This document shows positions 1 through 8,622 of a DNA stretch of 64,000 bases, in pieces. The notes under the pieces are model-generated. The model did no database searches. It saw nothing but the letters and a program-made list of their open reading frames with translations, and was not told the DNA's origin. The DNA is taken from positions 44,677 to 108,676 of the forward strand of contig JARFQW010000042.1 of the NCBI GenBank assembly GCA_029287575.1, in the 5' to 3' direction. The position numbers were made by a program, and so were the translations under genes. Positions within the stretch are counted from its first letter, which is position 1; every line of letters starts with the position of its first letter. The DNA is from Gammaproteobacteria bacterium. Its GTDB lineage: Bacteria; Pseudomonadota; Gammaproteobacteria; Steroidobacterales; XN24.

Positions 1-1
1 C

Positions 2-355
2 GGTCCGGCCACCATCATCGGCGAAACCGCGACGGTCCAGGGCGCCCTGGGCGGCAACGGTCACTTTGTCATCGAGGGTCACGTCGAGGGTGACAGCCAG
101 CTCCATGGCCTGGTCACGCTGTCGGCCACCGGACGCTGGACCGGCAGTCTCGAAGCGACGGACGTGATCATCGCCGGAACACTCGACGGCGATCTTCGCG
201 CCACGGGCAAGGTGGAAATCACTCCGTCCGCACGTATCGACGGGAGCGTGACGGGTGCAAGCATAGCCATTGCCGAAGGGGCGGTCATCGCCGGCGAAAT
301 CAAGGTGACACACGCTGAAGACGTGCATCACTTCCAGGAACGACGAAACAGCTAG
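2..355 (+). CDS. Bactofilin (polymer-forming cytoskeletal protein), 5'-truncated by window edge
   Basis: The reading frame is open from base 2 and ends with TAG at 353-355. The visible 117 residues alternate short beta strands with glycine turns (for example VIEGHVEGD, IIAGTLDGDL, ARIDGSVTG, AVIAGEIKV), the right-handed beta-helix pattern of the bactofilin/DUF583 family. Members polymerise without nucleotide and scaffold cell-shape or envelope proteins at the membrane. The true start lies upstream of the window, so any N-terminal membrane anchor cannot be judged. An ATG at 164 is internal to the repeat core and should not be taken as the start. Confidence 0.85.
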   Translation, partial: GPATIIGETATVQGALGGNGHFVIEGHVEGDSQLHGLVTLSATGRWTGSLEATDVIIAGTLDGDLRATGKVEITPSARIDGSVTGASIAIAEGAVIAGEIKVTHAEDVHHFQERRNS

Positions 356-547
356 CCTGGCGCCGTTCACTTCGCTGACCCCAGCCGCTACACTCTGAAC
401 GCGCGGCACGCTGGCTTGAACCGGAAGCGGTTCGGCCAGCAACAACAATCAACAACATGGCCGCGGCGGACACTCCAGAGGGGCGGGAGATGGTCGAGAG
501 CTTACCCGGGGGCGGGCGACGCGCCGTTTGTGCTGCGCGGGATTCGT

Positions 548-2437
548 ATGCCTGATCGCACCACGGCTGTGGCTCTCTTCAGCATCATCGCCGCGATTGG
601 TCTGGGGCTGCTCGCTCTAACGGGCGCTGTGAGCGCCACGCTGGCTGCCCCGGTAGCCGCGGTCCTGTGCCTGCTTGGCGGGTATCTGTTCGGCCGCATG
701 GCCGGGGCCCCCACCCAATCGGGTGAGACCCACATGCCGGCCAATCAGGCCGCTCCCGGCCTGGACGCCCTTGTGGTCGAGGAGATCGGCGAGGGCGTTC
801 TGACTCTCGACGACCAGGGCCGCATCCGGCGGGCGAATGACGCCGCGGCTCAGCTGCTGGGACAGAGCGCGCCAGCGCTGAAGGGGCTTGCGCTCACCGA
901 CCTGATTGAAGAAGGCGCCGACCCGGTCCTGGATGGCGCGGGCTACCCGATTTCCAGCGGCCGAACCGTGCTGAAGCGCGCCGGCTCGGACCCGGTACCG
1001 GTCGCCTTCAGCTGCGTGGCACCCGAACCGGGCCGGCCGGAGGCCACAGCCGTGATTCTCCGGAGCCTGGCCAACGAGGATCGCTCGAAGAAGCGCATCC
1101 GCTACCTCGCGCGCTATGACTCCCTGACCCGGGTGGCAAACCGCATGGAGTTTCAGCATCGCCTGCAGCAGGCGATTGCCCGCGCAAGACGCAATGGCAC
1201 CCGGCTGGCTCTGCTTTACGTGGATATCGATCGTTTCAAGGACGTCAACGACCGTTTCGGCCACCTCGTCGGGGACCGCAGCCTGGAAATCATGGCCCGC
1301 CGCATCGTCGATTTCCTGGAGGATTCCGATCTGGTCGGCCGGCTGGCGGGCGACGAGTTCGCCGTGCTCATCGAAGGGCTCCCGGCGGACAGCCAGGCCC
1401 GGGCCGGCCTTGCCGGCACGTCACGCATGCTGCTCGACCGCATTGCCAACGAATTCCATGTGGAACGCCAGGAAATCTTTCTGACCGCCAGCATCGGCGT
1501 GGCCTGCTTCCCGGATGACGGGGACAACGTCATCGACCTCATCCGCAATGCGGACGCCGCGATGTATCACGCAAAAAAGGCGGGCGGCAATACCTACGGG
1601 TTTTATGCCGCCGACATGAACGCCGACGCGGTCGATCGCCTGATGCTGAAAAGCGAGCTTCGCCGTGCCATGGAGCGGGATGAGTTCCTGGTACTTTATC
1701 AGCCCAAGGTGGACCTGCGCGACGGCCGTATCGCCGGCGCCGAGGCCCTCCTGCGCTGGAGCCACCCCAAACGCGGGGACGTGCCACCGGGGAAGTTCAT
1801 CCCGCTTGCGGAGGAAGGGAGCCTGATATTCGAGATCGGCGAGTGGGTGCTGAACCGGGTTTGCAGCGACTATCTGGGCTGGCAGACCCGGCTGGCCTGG
1901 CCGGGCCGCGTCGCGGTGAACCTGTCGCTGAAACAGCTGCGCCAGCGTGACTTCGTCCAGCGTATCGAAGCCACCTTCGAGAAACATCGGCTGACGCCGT
2001 CTTGTGTCGAACTCGAGATCACCGAATCGACGCTGATGGACGACGGCGAAAAGACCTTGCACATGCTCGATCGCTTGTACGAACTCGGGCTGCATCTGTC
2101 CATCGACGATTTCGGTACGGGTTACTCTTCGCTGAGCGCCCTGCAGCATTTTCCCATCGGCACTCTCAAGATCGACCAGTCGTTTGTCCAGGATGCCGGC
2201 GAAAACAGCGAGAGCCGGACCATCGTCACCACGATCATCAACATGGGCCGCAGCCTGAACATGGACGTCGTGGCCGAAGGCGTCGAAACCCGGGAGCAGC
2301 TGGAGATCCTGCGCCGACATGGTTGCACCTACGGCCAGGGACACCTGTTCGGTGCCGCACTGACCGCCACCGAGTACCGGGATCTTCTGCTCCGGCAGCA
2401 GCGCGGCGAGCGGCCCGACGAGGGACTGTTCGCCTGA
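548..2437 (+). CDS. Membrane PAS-GGDEF-EAL cyclic-di-GMP signalling protein
   Basis: A 629-residue protein. Two hydrophobic segments occupy about residues 8-50, a PAS domain follows (about 70-180), then a GGDEF domain (signature AGDEF, with RYDSLTRVANR near its start) and a C-terminal EAL domain. EAL catalytic elements are all visible: AEALLRW, VNLS, ELEITES, DDFGTGYSSL, KIDQSF and VVAEGVET. Phosphodiesterase activity is therefore expected, and AGDEF is compatible with cyclase activity. I chose ATG 548 because the protein then begins directly before the first membrane helix with a short purine stretch upstream. The frame stays open to a TTG at 416, but that adds 44 residues of low-complexity, Arg-rich sequence. 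It probably sets local c-di-GMP; the target is unknown. Confidence 0.9.
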   Translation: MPDRTTAVALFSIIAAIGLGLLALTGAVSATLAAPVAAVLCLLGGYLFGRMAGAPTQSGETHMPANQAAPGLDALVVEEIGEGVLTLDDQGRIRRANDAAAQLLGQSAPALKGLALTDLIEEGADPVLDGAGYPISSGRTVLKRAGSDPVPVAFSCVAPEPGRPEATAVILRSLANEDRSKKRIRYLARYDSLTRVANRMEFQHRLQQAIARARRNGTRLALLYVDIDRFKDVNDRFGHLVGDRSLEIMARRIVDFLEDSDLVGRLAGDEFAVLIEGLPADSQARAGLAGTSRMLLDRIANEFHVERQEIFLTASIGVACFPDDGDNVIDLIRNADAAMYHAKKAGGNTYGFYAADMNADAVDRLMLKSELRRAMERDEFLVLYQPKVDLRDGRIAGAEALLRWSHPKRGDVPPGKFIPLAEEGSLIFEIGEWVLNRVCSDYLGWQTRLAWPGRVAVNLSLKQLRQRDFVQRIEATFEKHRLTPSCVELEITESTLMDDGEKTLHMLDRLYELGLHLSIDDFGTGYSSLSALQHFPIGTLKIDQSFVQDAGENSESRTIVTTIINMGRSLNMDVVAEGVETREQLEILRRHGCTYGQGHLFGAALTATEYRDLLLRQQRGERPDEGLFA

Positions 2438-2645
2438 GCCTGACTGGCGTCCCCGGCCGCGGCCAGCGCCGGCCGGGCCGGCCCCGAAGCGGCTGTGCCG
2501 AAGGCTGCTGCCCGCAAACTCCAGTCCGTCACGGTCGTCGCCAAACGCGAGCTTTCGAGGGGACTATTCTTGAAGCAGACAGGGGCGCGCGGCGCACGAC
2601 GCCTTGCCCGGCCGTCCCCGTCCCGAGCGGCGAGAGTGAATCCCG

Positions 2646-3680
2646 ATGCGATGCATGGTGCTGAACAGCCCCGGCGAGGCCCTCCGGCCCCGGGTGTCCG
2701 ATCTGCCGGAGCCCGGTGCGGGCGAGGTCCTTATCCGGATCGCCGCTTGCGGTGTCTGCCGCACCGACCTGCACCTCGTGGACGGCGAGCTGCCGCGCCC
2801 CGTACTGCCCATCGTTCCCGGCCACGAAATCGTCGGCCGCATCGAGGCGTCAGGCCCCGGAGTGAAGCTCGAGCCGGGCCAGCGGGTCGGTGTACCCTGG
2901 CTGGGCTGGACCTGCGGAGTCTGCGAGTGCTGCCGGCGCGGCCAGGAAAACCTTTGCCCGCAGGCGCGCTTTACGGGCTACCAGATAGATGGAGGTTACG
3001 GCACCCATACCGTTGCGGATGCCCGGTTCGTGTTTCCGCTGCCCGAAACCTACAGCGATGCCGACGCCGCGCCGCTGCTGTGCGCCGGCCTGATCGGTTA
3101 CCGAAGCCTGACTGCCGCCGGTGAAGAGGCCCGCCGTCTCGGTATCTATGGATTCGGCGCCGCTGCGCACATCATCGCCCAGGTGGCCCACTGGCAGGGC
3201 CGGGAGATCTACGCCTTTACTCGCCCGGGGGACGATGCCGCTCAGCGCTTTGCCCGTACGCTGGGTGCCGTCTGGACCGGCGGTTCGGATCAGGCGCCGC
3301 CAGAACCTCTGGACGCCGCGATCATTTTCGCGCCGGCCGGGCCGCTGGTACCCCTCGCCCTGGCCGCCGTGCGCCCCGGCGGTACCGTAGTCTGCGGCGG
3401 CATCCACATGAGCGACATTCCGGCGTTTCCCTATCGGCTGCTCTGGGAGGAGCGGACGATCCGTTCGGTGGCCAATCTCACCCGCCGCGACGCGGTCGAG
3501 TTTCTCGAGCTGGCCCCGCGCGCCGGAGTTCACACCCGGACCACGACGTATCCGCTGGAGCAGGCGAACAGCGCGCTGGATGATCTGCGGTCCGGGCGGC
3601 TCACGGGCGCCGCGGTCCTGATTCCGGGCTCCGGCGCTGAACGAACCGAAAACAGACCAGCCGCGTCGGAGACTCAGTAG
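2646..3680 (+). CDS. Zinc-dependent alcohol dehydrogenase (MDR family)
   Basis: 344 residues. The N-terminal GroES-like domain has the catalytic zinc ligands in CGVCRTDLH and GHEIVG, and a structural-zinc loop of four cysteines (CGVCECCRRGQENLC). The C-terminal Rossmann half has GIYGFGAAAH. It should oxidise an alcohol or reduce an aldehyde with NAD(P)H; the substrate cannot be read from sequence. The first ATG (2646) is used; another follows three codons later. The 3' end overlaps the convergent AttH-like gene by seven bases. The gene stands alone on its strand, about 200 bases after the GGDEF-EAL gene. Confidence 0.9.
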   Translation: MRCMVLNSPGEALRPRVSDLPEPGAGEVLIRIAACGVCRTDLHLVDGELPRPVLPIVPGHEIVGRIEASGPGVKLEPGQRVGVPWLGWTCGVCECCRRGQENLCPQARFTGYQIDGGYGTHTVADARFVFPLPETYSDADAAPLLCAGLIGYRSLTAAGEEARRLGIYGFGAAAHIIAQVAHWQGREIYAFTRPGDDAAQRFARTLGAVWTGGSDQAPPEPLDAAIIFAPAGPLVPLALAAVRPGGTVVCGGIHMSDIPAFPYRLLWEERTIRSVANLTRRDAVEFLELAPRAGVHTRTTTYPLEQANSALDDLRSGRLTGAAVLIPGSGAERTENRPAASETQ

Positions 3681-4813
3681 CCCGTCATTTCCAGGTAGCC
3701 CACCCCGCGCTCACCGCGCGAGCCGGTGACCGACACCGCACCCTCCCAATAGGCCACGTTGAGGTTCATTTCCTGTGCGGGCAGCCGCGCGGCGATCTCC
3801 AGGTCGAGGTTCAGGGAGTCGATCCGCATCCGCCAGGACACCGGGTATCGACGGCCGGTTTCGGAACTGCGCCACCACTTCCGGGGCTTAAGCCGCACAT
3901 CGGCCGGAGCGATCCCTCGGCGGGTCCCGTCGGCCGCCACGAGGGCACCCTGGCTGAACGGACCCCGGCCGCCGTCCTCCCTCCGGAGCTGGTAGAACAT
4001 CAGGTCCCGGCCGTCATCAAGCTGAAGGGCGAACCAGTCCCACCCCGCCAGGTCGTCACCGAGGGCGCTCGTGCTCCATTCACGGTCCATCCAGGCACTG
4101 CCGGTGACCTCGTGCGCCTCCCCGTCGAGAACCACCTGGCCACGAGCTTCCAGGCGTGTGTACGCGTAGTAGTGAGACGCATTGCCCGGTTCGCGGCCTT
4201 TCTGGCTGTAGCCTTGTTCACCCTGCAGTACCAGCGGCTTGGCGGGGCTGAGATCCAGCTCGACAGCGTAGTCGTCCTCCCGGGCGGACAGGCGCATCGG
4301 AAACGGCCCGTCCCCGCCTGCGGCGCTGGCGCTCCAGTCGTACAGCCAGACCCTGAAGGGATCGGCACTCGCGCCGGCCAGGCCGGCCCCTCCGCGCGCG
4401 AACCGTTCGGACTTGAGCAGGGCCTGACCCTCGGTGTCGGTGACCGCGAAATGGGCCATCCACGCCTGATTCGTGCCCCACTCCGACGCCCGGAGCGCGG
4501 CCTCGGGGGTCAGCGCAAACCGAAAGATCGTAAACATGAAGCCGAAATGGCGGCCGGCATCTCCCTCGAGGTTTCCGGTGAAGTACCACCATTCGGACTG
4601 GTACCGGGGATGGGCACCGTGGTCTTGGGGAAACGCGAGCCGGTGCCCCGGCTGAGCGCGCGCAAACCCCTCACCGGCACCCGCGCCGAGATAGTCCGCC
4701 ACCCGGGCCCCGGTGGGCTCCTTCCCCGCCCCGCAGGCGGACAGCAGTCCGGAGATCACGAGCGCCAGTAGCGGGCGGCGAAACGACCTCGACATGGGTT
4801 CCGGCCCGCTCAT
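3674..4813 (-). CDS. AttH-like lipocalin-fold lipoprotein (CrtC/AttH family)
   Basis: 379 residues. A short N-terminus leads into a hydrophobic stretch and lipobox LSAC, so it is probably an outer-membrane or periplasmic lipoprotein. The mature part has family hallmarks: a HPRYQSEWWYFTGNL motif, GFMFTIFRF, and MDREWSTS with WDWFALQL. The AttH/carotenoid-hydratase-like fold is a double lipocalin barrel that binds hydrophobic ligands. The start at 4813 is supported by an ATGA overlap with the permease stop; an alternative ATG lies at 4795. The ATPase-permease-AttH order is that of AttEFGH-type systems, whose substrate is not established. I infer lipid or hydrophobic-molecule export with AttH as periplasmic acceptor. 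Confidence 0.85.
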   Translation of the reverse strand: MSGPEPMSRSFRRPLLALVISGLLSACGAGKEPTGARVADYLGAGAGEGFARAQPGHRLAFPQDHGAHPRYQSEWWYFTGNLEGDAGRHFGFMFTIFRFALTPEAALRASEWGTNQAWMAHFAVTDTEGQALLKSERFARGGAGLAGASADPFRVWLYDWSASAAGGDGPFPMRLSAREDDYAVELDLSPAKPLVLQGEQGYSQKGREPGNASHYYAYTRLEARGQVVLDGEAHEVTGSAWMDREWSTSALGDDLAGWDWFALQLDDGRDLMFYQLRREDGGRGPFSQGALVAADGTRRGIAPADVRLKPRKWWRSSETGRRYPVSWRMRIDSLNLDLEIAARLPAQEMNLNVAYWEGAVSVTGSRGERGVGYLEMTGY

Positions 4814-7320
4814 TCGTCGCGCAGCCCGGCAGCCGTCGCGGTCCGGATGGTCCGCCATGCCGGCCAGGCGCCCGCCAGCAGCGCGGCAACCACCGAAAGA
4901 AGCAGCGCCTGGCCGAGGATCATCGGCTCGAGGGAAAAATCCATGCTCCACCCGAAGGACCGCGCGTTGATCACGAACACGAGCAGCGCCGCCAGAATAA
5001 TGCCCACGGGCAGGGCGAGCAGGCCGGCCCCCAGGCCCATCAGCCCCGTCTGACCCAGTATCAGCCCGATCAGTCCGCGTGGCGTCCATCCAACGGCCCG
5101 CAAGACGCTCAGCTCCCTGATGCGCTCGAGCTGCAGCGCCTGCAGCGCGCTGAGCATGCCGAGAAACGCAACCAGCCCCACCAGCAGCTGCAGGACCCTC
5201 GTGATCGTGAAGGTCCGGTCGAAAATCTCGAGAGAGATCTGACGGATTTCAGCGTTCGCGGCGAATTCCAGGCCCGCATGGGCGGCAAGAAACGATTCGA
5301 GACGGGGCCGCAGCACGTCGCGCTGACCTTCCTCGGCCATGATTCCGATTCCCTGCAGGCCGGGATCGTTCCAGGTCGAGCGATAGTGTTCCAGCGAGAA
5401 CATGGCGGATCCCTGATCGCTCGAGTAGTCGATGAAGACGCCGGTGACCAGCCATGACCGCGGACCGTCCGGGGTCGGCAGGCTCAGCGTGTCTCCGACG
5501 ACCAGCCCGCGTTTGCGCGCGAACGGCTCCGAGAGCAGCACCCCGGTTCCGTCCAGGAAACTGGCGACCGCCGTCTCCCTGTCCCCTTCGAGAAACGTGA
5601 TCGTCAGGTCCCGCGAGCCGGGATCAACCGCCCAGAGCCGGACCTGCCCGTCGCCGGTGGTGAGCCGACGACGCTGGGAGCGAGTCACATCCGCTACGCC
5701 GGGAACCTCGGCCAGTTCCGCGACAAACGCATCCACGTCACTGCCACCCGCCTCGAACGCCTCGTCAATCGCGAAATAGAAATCTGAGGTCAGCGTCTGC
5801 TGCAGCCACTGATCAACGCTGCCCCGGAAGCTGGCGATCATGAGACCGACCCCGACGACCGTGGAGATCGCCACGGTGAGCGCTGCTACCGCCACGCCGG
5901 TTCGGCTCAGCGAGGCCGTCACGCCTCGTGCTGCCAACCGCGTTACCTGACCGCCCCCGTCCCGGGCCATTCGCTCCGTTGCCGCCATGAGGGCCGCCAG
6001 ACCGGGAGGCGTGCACAAGGCGGCCGCAACCACTACGGCAAACAGGCCGGCAAAAGAGAGCACCAGAGAATCGGTGCCGGCGCGCAGGAGCAGCCAGCCG
6101 AGAAAAGCCAGCGCAAGGCCACCGGCCGCCAGCCACGGGAGCTGCCGGCGAATTCGCCGCTCCAGCGACGCCCGGGTCAGCATGGAACGGGGCGCCGTTC
6201 TCGCCGCTTCGACCGCCGGAGGAACCGCCGCGAGCAGAGACGTGCCAAGCCCCAGCAGCAGCGCCTTCAGGAGTGACAGGGGCGGAATGCCCGCCGACTG
6301 CACCTGCACGCGAAAATACAGATCGTCCACCGTACGCAGAACCAGCGACGTCAGACCAACGCCGAGAACAAGCCCGAGAACAATCCCCACCAGCGTCCCC
6401 GGGACACCCACCAGAAGGGCTTCGTACAGGGTGTTACGAAACAGCTGGCCGGGAGCGACGCCAAGACTCCGGGCCGTCCCGAACGTCGTTCTGCGCCTCA
6501 CCACGAGAAACGACAGTGTGCTGTAGACCAGAAAGGCCCCGACCAGGAGCGCCAGAAGGCTGAGCGCCAGCAGATTGATACGGAAGGCGCGGGTCATCTG
6601 GTCAAGGCTGCTGGCCTGGGCTGCCGTGGGGATCAGCTCCAGGCCCTGAGGCAGCCAGTCCTTCACCCGCTGCTCGCCGTCGGCGTCCAGGATCAGGTCG
6701 ATGCGTGACAGCTGACCGACCCGGCCAAGCAATTCCTGGGCAGCGGCCATGTCCGCGAACAACAAGCCGTCGGCACCCCGCGACCGGGCATCATCCAGTT
6801 CGAGCAACGCGCCGATCTCGAGGGCCGTGGGGGCTGCGGCGTCGTCCATTGGCACCCGGCTGCCGACGGAGAGTCCCCGTGCCCGCGCGGCCTGGCGGGT
6901 CATGGCCACCGTGCCCGGACGGGTCAGTAACGCCGTCAGGTCGATGCCGTCCGCCCCGGTGTCCAGGTAATCGCGAAACGGCCCCTCGGCAAAGGAGTCG
7001 ATGCCGATCAGGCTGAACGTCTCGCCACCGGCCCGGATACGGCCCTCCAGCACCGGTGCGGCGGCGGCCACGCCCAGCTCCACCCTGAGCCGGGTGTATA
7101 TCTCATCCGCCAGGAAGGGATCTGCCGGCACCGCCTGGTGCGTCGCCCTGCCGACCACCAGTTCGCGGGATGCATCGAACGCCTTGCGAGCACCACCGGC
7201 GGCGATGTCCACCCCCAGAACCACCGCCACGCCGAGGGCCACACCCGCTACCGAGAGTGCGTACTGCCAGGGATGGCGAAGCAGGAATCGCAGACCCGCC
7301 CGCTGCAGAAGCCGGCTCAT
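4810..7320 (-). CDS. ABC transporter permease, FtsX/MacB-PCD type, double-unit
   Basis: 836 residues. The N-terminal helix (about 18-40) is followed by a large extracytoplasmic domain, a group of three helices with the FtsX-like signature (about 265-400), two more hydrophobic segments (about 425-490), a second extracytoplasmic domain and three C-terminal helices. This is the fused ten-helix layout seen in permeases partnered with LolD-like ATPases. The start overlaps the ATPase stop as ATGA at 7317-7320, and its own stop overlaps the AttH gene start, indicating translational coupling. Such proteins usually work as mechanotransmission or lipid/lipoprotein transport devices rather than as channels. 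Confidence 0.9.
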   Translation of the reverse strand: MSRLLQRAGLRFLLRHPWQYALSVAGVALGVAVVLGVDIAAGGARKAFDASRELVVGRATHQAVPADPFLADEIYTRLRVELGVAAAAPVLEGRIRAGGETFSLIGIDSFAEGPFRDYLDTGADGIDLTALLTRPGTVAMTRQAARARGLSVGSRVPMDDAAAPTALEIGALLELDDARSRGADGLLFADMAAAQELLGRVGQLSRIDLILDADGEQRVKDWLPQGLELIPTAAQASSLDQMTRAFRINLLALSLLALLVGAFLVYSTLSFLVVRRRTTFGTARSLGVAPGQLFRNTLYEALLVGVPGTLVGIVLGLVLGVGLTSLVLRTVDDLYFRVQVQSAGIPPLSLLKALLLGLGTSLLAAVPPAVEAARTAPRSMLTRASLERRIRRQLPWLAAGGLALAFLGWLLLRAGTDSLVLSFAGLFAVVVAAALCTPPGLAALMAATERMARDGGGQVTRLAARGVTASLSRTGVAVAALTVAISTVVGVGLMIASFRGSVDQWLQQTLTSDFYFAIDEAFEAGGSDVDAFVAELAEVPGVADVTRSQRRRLTTGDGQVRLWAVDPGSRDLTITFLEGDRETAVASFLDGTGVLLSEPFARKRGLVVGDTLSLPTPDGPRSWLVTGVFIDYSSDQGSAMFSLEHYRSTWNDPGLQGIGIMAEEGQRDVLRPRLESFLAAHAGLEFAANAEIRQISLEIFDRTFTITRVLQLLVGLVAFLGMLSALQALQLERIRELSVLRAVGWTPRGLIGLILGQTGLMGLGAGLLALPVGIILAALLVFVINARSFGWSMDFSLEPMILGQALLLSVVAALLAGAWPAWRTIRTATAAGLRDE

Positions 7321-8018
7321 CCGCTGGCCGCCGGCAACGGCTCGTCGGTCAGATGACCGTCCCGGATACTGAATACCCTGTCGGCAATGCCGACGACTTC
7401 CGGGCTGTGGGTCGCCATAACCAGCGTGGCGCCCTCGCGCCTGCACAAATCGTCCATCAGATCCAGAACACTTTGGGCGGTATCCAGGTCCAGATTGCCG
7501 GTCGGCTCATCGGCCACCAGAAGTCCGGGCTGATGCACGAGAGCGCGGGCCACGGCCACCCGCTGCTGCTCGCCGCCGGACAGCTCCTCCGGAAACGCCT
7601 CAGGGCGGTCCCCGAGGCCGACGCGCCGCAGCCAATCCGCGGCCTGGCGCCGCGCGCGGCTGCCCGACTGGTCCGTTAGCTCCAGCGGCAACAGGACGTT
7701 TTCCAGCGCAGTGAGCGTTGGAATGAGATTGAAGAACTGAAACACGAATCCGATCCGGTGCCGGCGCAGCAGGGCCAGCTCGGTCTCGCTGAGTCCGGCC
7801 ACATCCTGACCGTCCAGCAGCACCCGGCCGCGAGTCGGGTGATCCAGACAGCCCACCAGGTTCAGCAGCGTGGACTTGCCGGATCCGCTCCGGCCGACCA
7901 GAACGGCGAACTGGCCCCGGGGGATATCGGCGCTGACATCCTGCAGCACGGCGCGGGCACCGGCCGGGCCGGGATACTCCTTGGTCACAGACTCCAGCCG
8001 GATATGGATGTCGTTCAT
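7317..8018 (-). CDS. ABC transporter ATP-binding protein (LolD/MacB-like)
   Basis: 233 residues, typical for a stand-alone ATPase of this type. Walker A is GRSGSGKST, the Q-loop lies in [18 protein letters not shown], the signature is [15 protein letters not shown], Walker B is [12 protein letters not shown], and the switch histidine is in ATHSPE. The FQFFNL and EPTGNLD wording is characteristic of the MacB/LolD branch that pairs with FtsX-like permeases. It is the first gene of the operon with the downstream permease and AttH-like lipoprotein. A 76-base gap separates it from the upstream thermonuclease gene, so a promoter may lie there, but none is clear. Confidence 0.95.
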   Translation of the reverse strand: MNDIHIRLESVTKEYPGPAGARAVLQDVSADIPRGQFAVLVGRSGSGKSTLLNLVGCLDHPTRGRVLLDGQDVAGLSETELALLRRHRIGFVFQFFNLIPTLTALENVLLPLELTDQSGSRARRQAADWLRRVGLGDRPEAFPEELSGGEQQRVAVARALVHQPGLLVADEPTGNLDLDTAQSVLDLMDDLCRREGATLVMATHSPEVVGIADRVFSIRDGHLTDEPLPAASG

Positions 8019-8094
8019 CGTTTCACTGCCCACCGCGCCATGAGAATCCGGGGCCCAACACTCTCCGACCGCCCGGAGCGAAGTGTTCGCAGAA

Positions 8095-8622
8095 TCAGCG
8101 TTCCCGGTTTTCGCGGCGCCAGTCCCAGGGCGGCACCCGCTCGTGTTCCGGAAGAGACCACAGGCCGATGCGGCTCCTGCGGGCCGCCGCTTCCAGGCGG
8201 AGCAACTGCGGATCGTCCGTGTACTGCCGATAGACCCAGCTGTGCCCGAGACGAACCTGCTCCGCATTAATGTCCATGCCGTCGCGAGCACGCTGGACGC
8301 GGGCCACGATCCGATCGTACCGATCGATGTCCTCGATCTCCAGGCGAACCGTCTCCCCCTCGATCAGGTCGGTTAGGGCAGCACGGCTGCGGCGGTTCCA
8401 GCCCTGTCCTCGCTCCGGACTGTCGATACCGAACAGCCTGACCTCCGCATCGCCGCCGTCCGTCTTCATCACGAAGCTGTCGCCGTCCAGGACGCGAAGA
8501 ACATGTCCTTCGGACGGCTGCCGGCCGTACTGCAGCCAGACCAGCAGCGCGAGCATGGCGAACAGCAGCGCGGCGGATTGCCACAGGGGCCGATGCCGTT
8601 GCCGCCGTGGCCTGACGCTCAC
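8095..8622 (-). CDS. Membrane-anchored thermonuclease-family (SNase) protein
   Basis: 175 residues. One transmembrane segment (about 13-30) anchors a staphylococcal-nuclease domain. Catalytic positions of the family are recognisable: Arg in VRLFGIDSPE with the following Glu, and the later Arg in DRYDRIVARV. Start is GTG at 8622, overlapping the upstream gene's TGA as GTGA, so the pair is translationally coupled. The likely location is periplasmic, acting on DNA or RNA, or serving only as a binding domain. The pairing with an LCAT-like lipoprotein is probably operonic rather than functional. Confidence 0.88.
   Translation of the reverse strand: MSVRPRRQRHRPLWQSAALLFAMLALLVWLQYGRQPSEGHVLRVLDGDSFVMKTDGGDAEVRLFGIDSPERGQGWNRRSRAALTDLIEGETVRLEIEDIDRYDRIVARVQRARDGMDINAEQVRLGHSWVYRQYTDDPQLLRLEAAARRSRIGLWSLPEHERVPPWDWRRENRER

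Noticed and set aside
416..547. TTG-initiated extension of the GGDEF-EAL protein
   Set aside because: It encodes 44 low-complexity residues ahead of a natural membrane-helix start; ATG 548 is more plausible.
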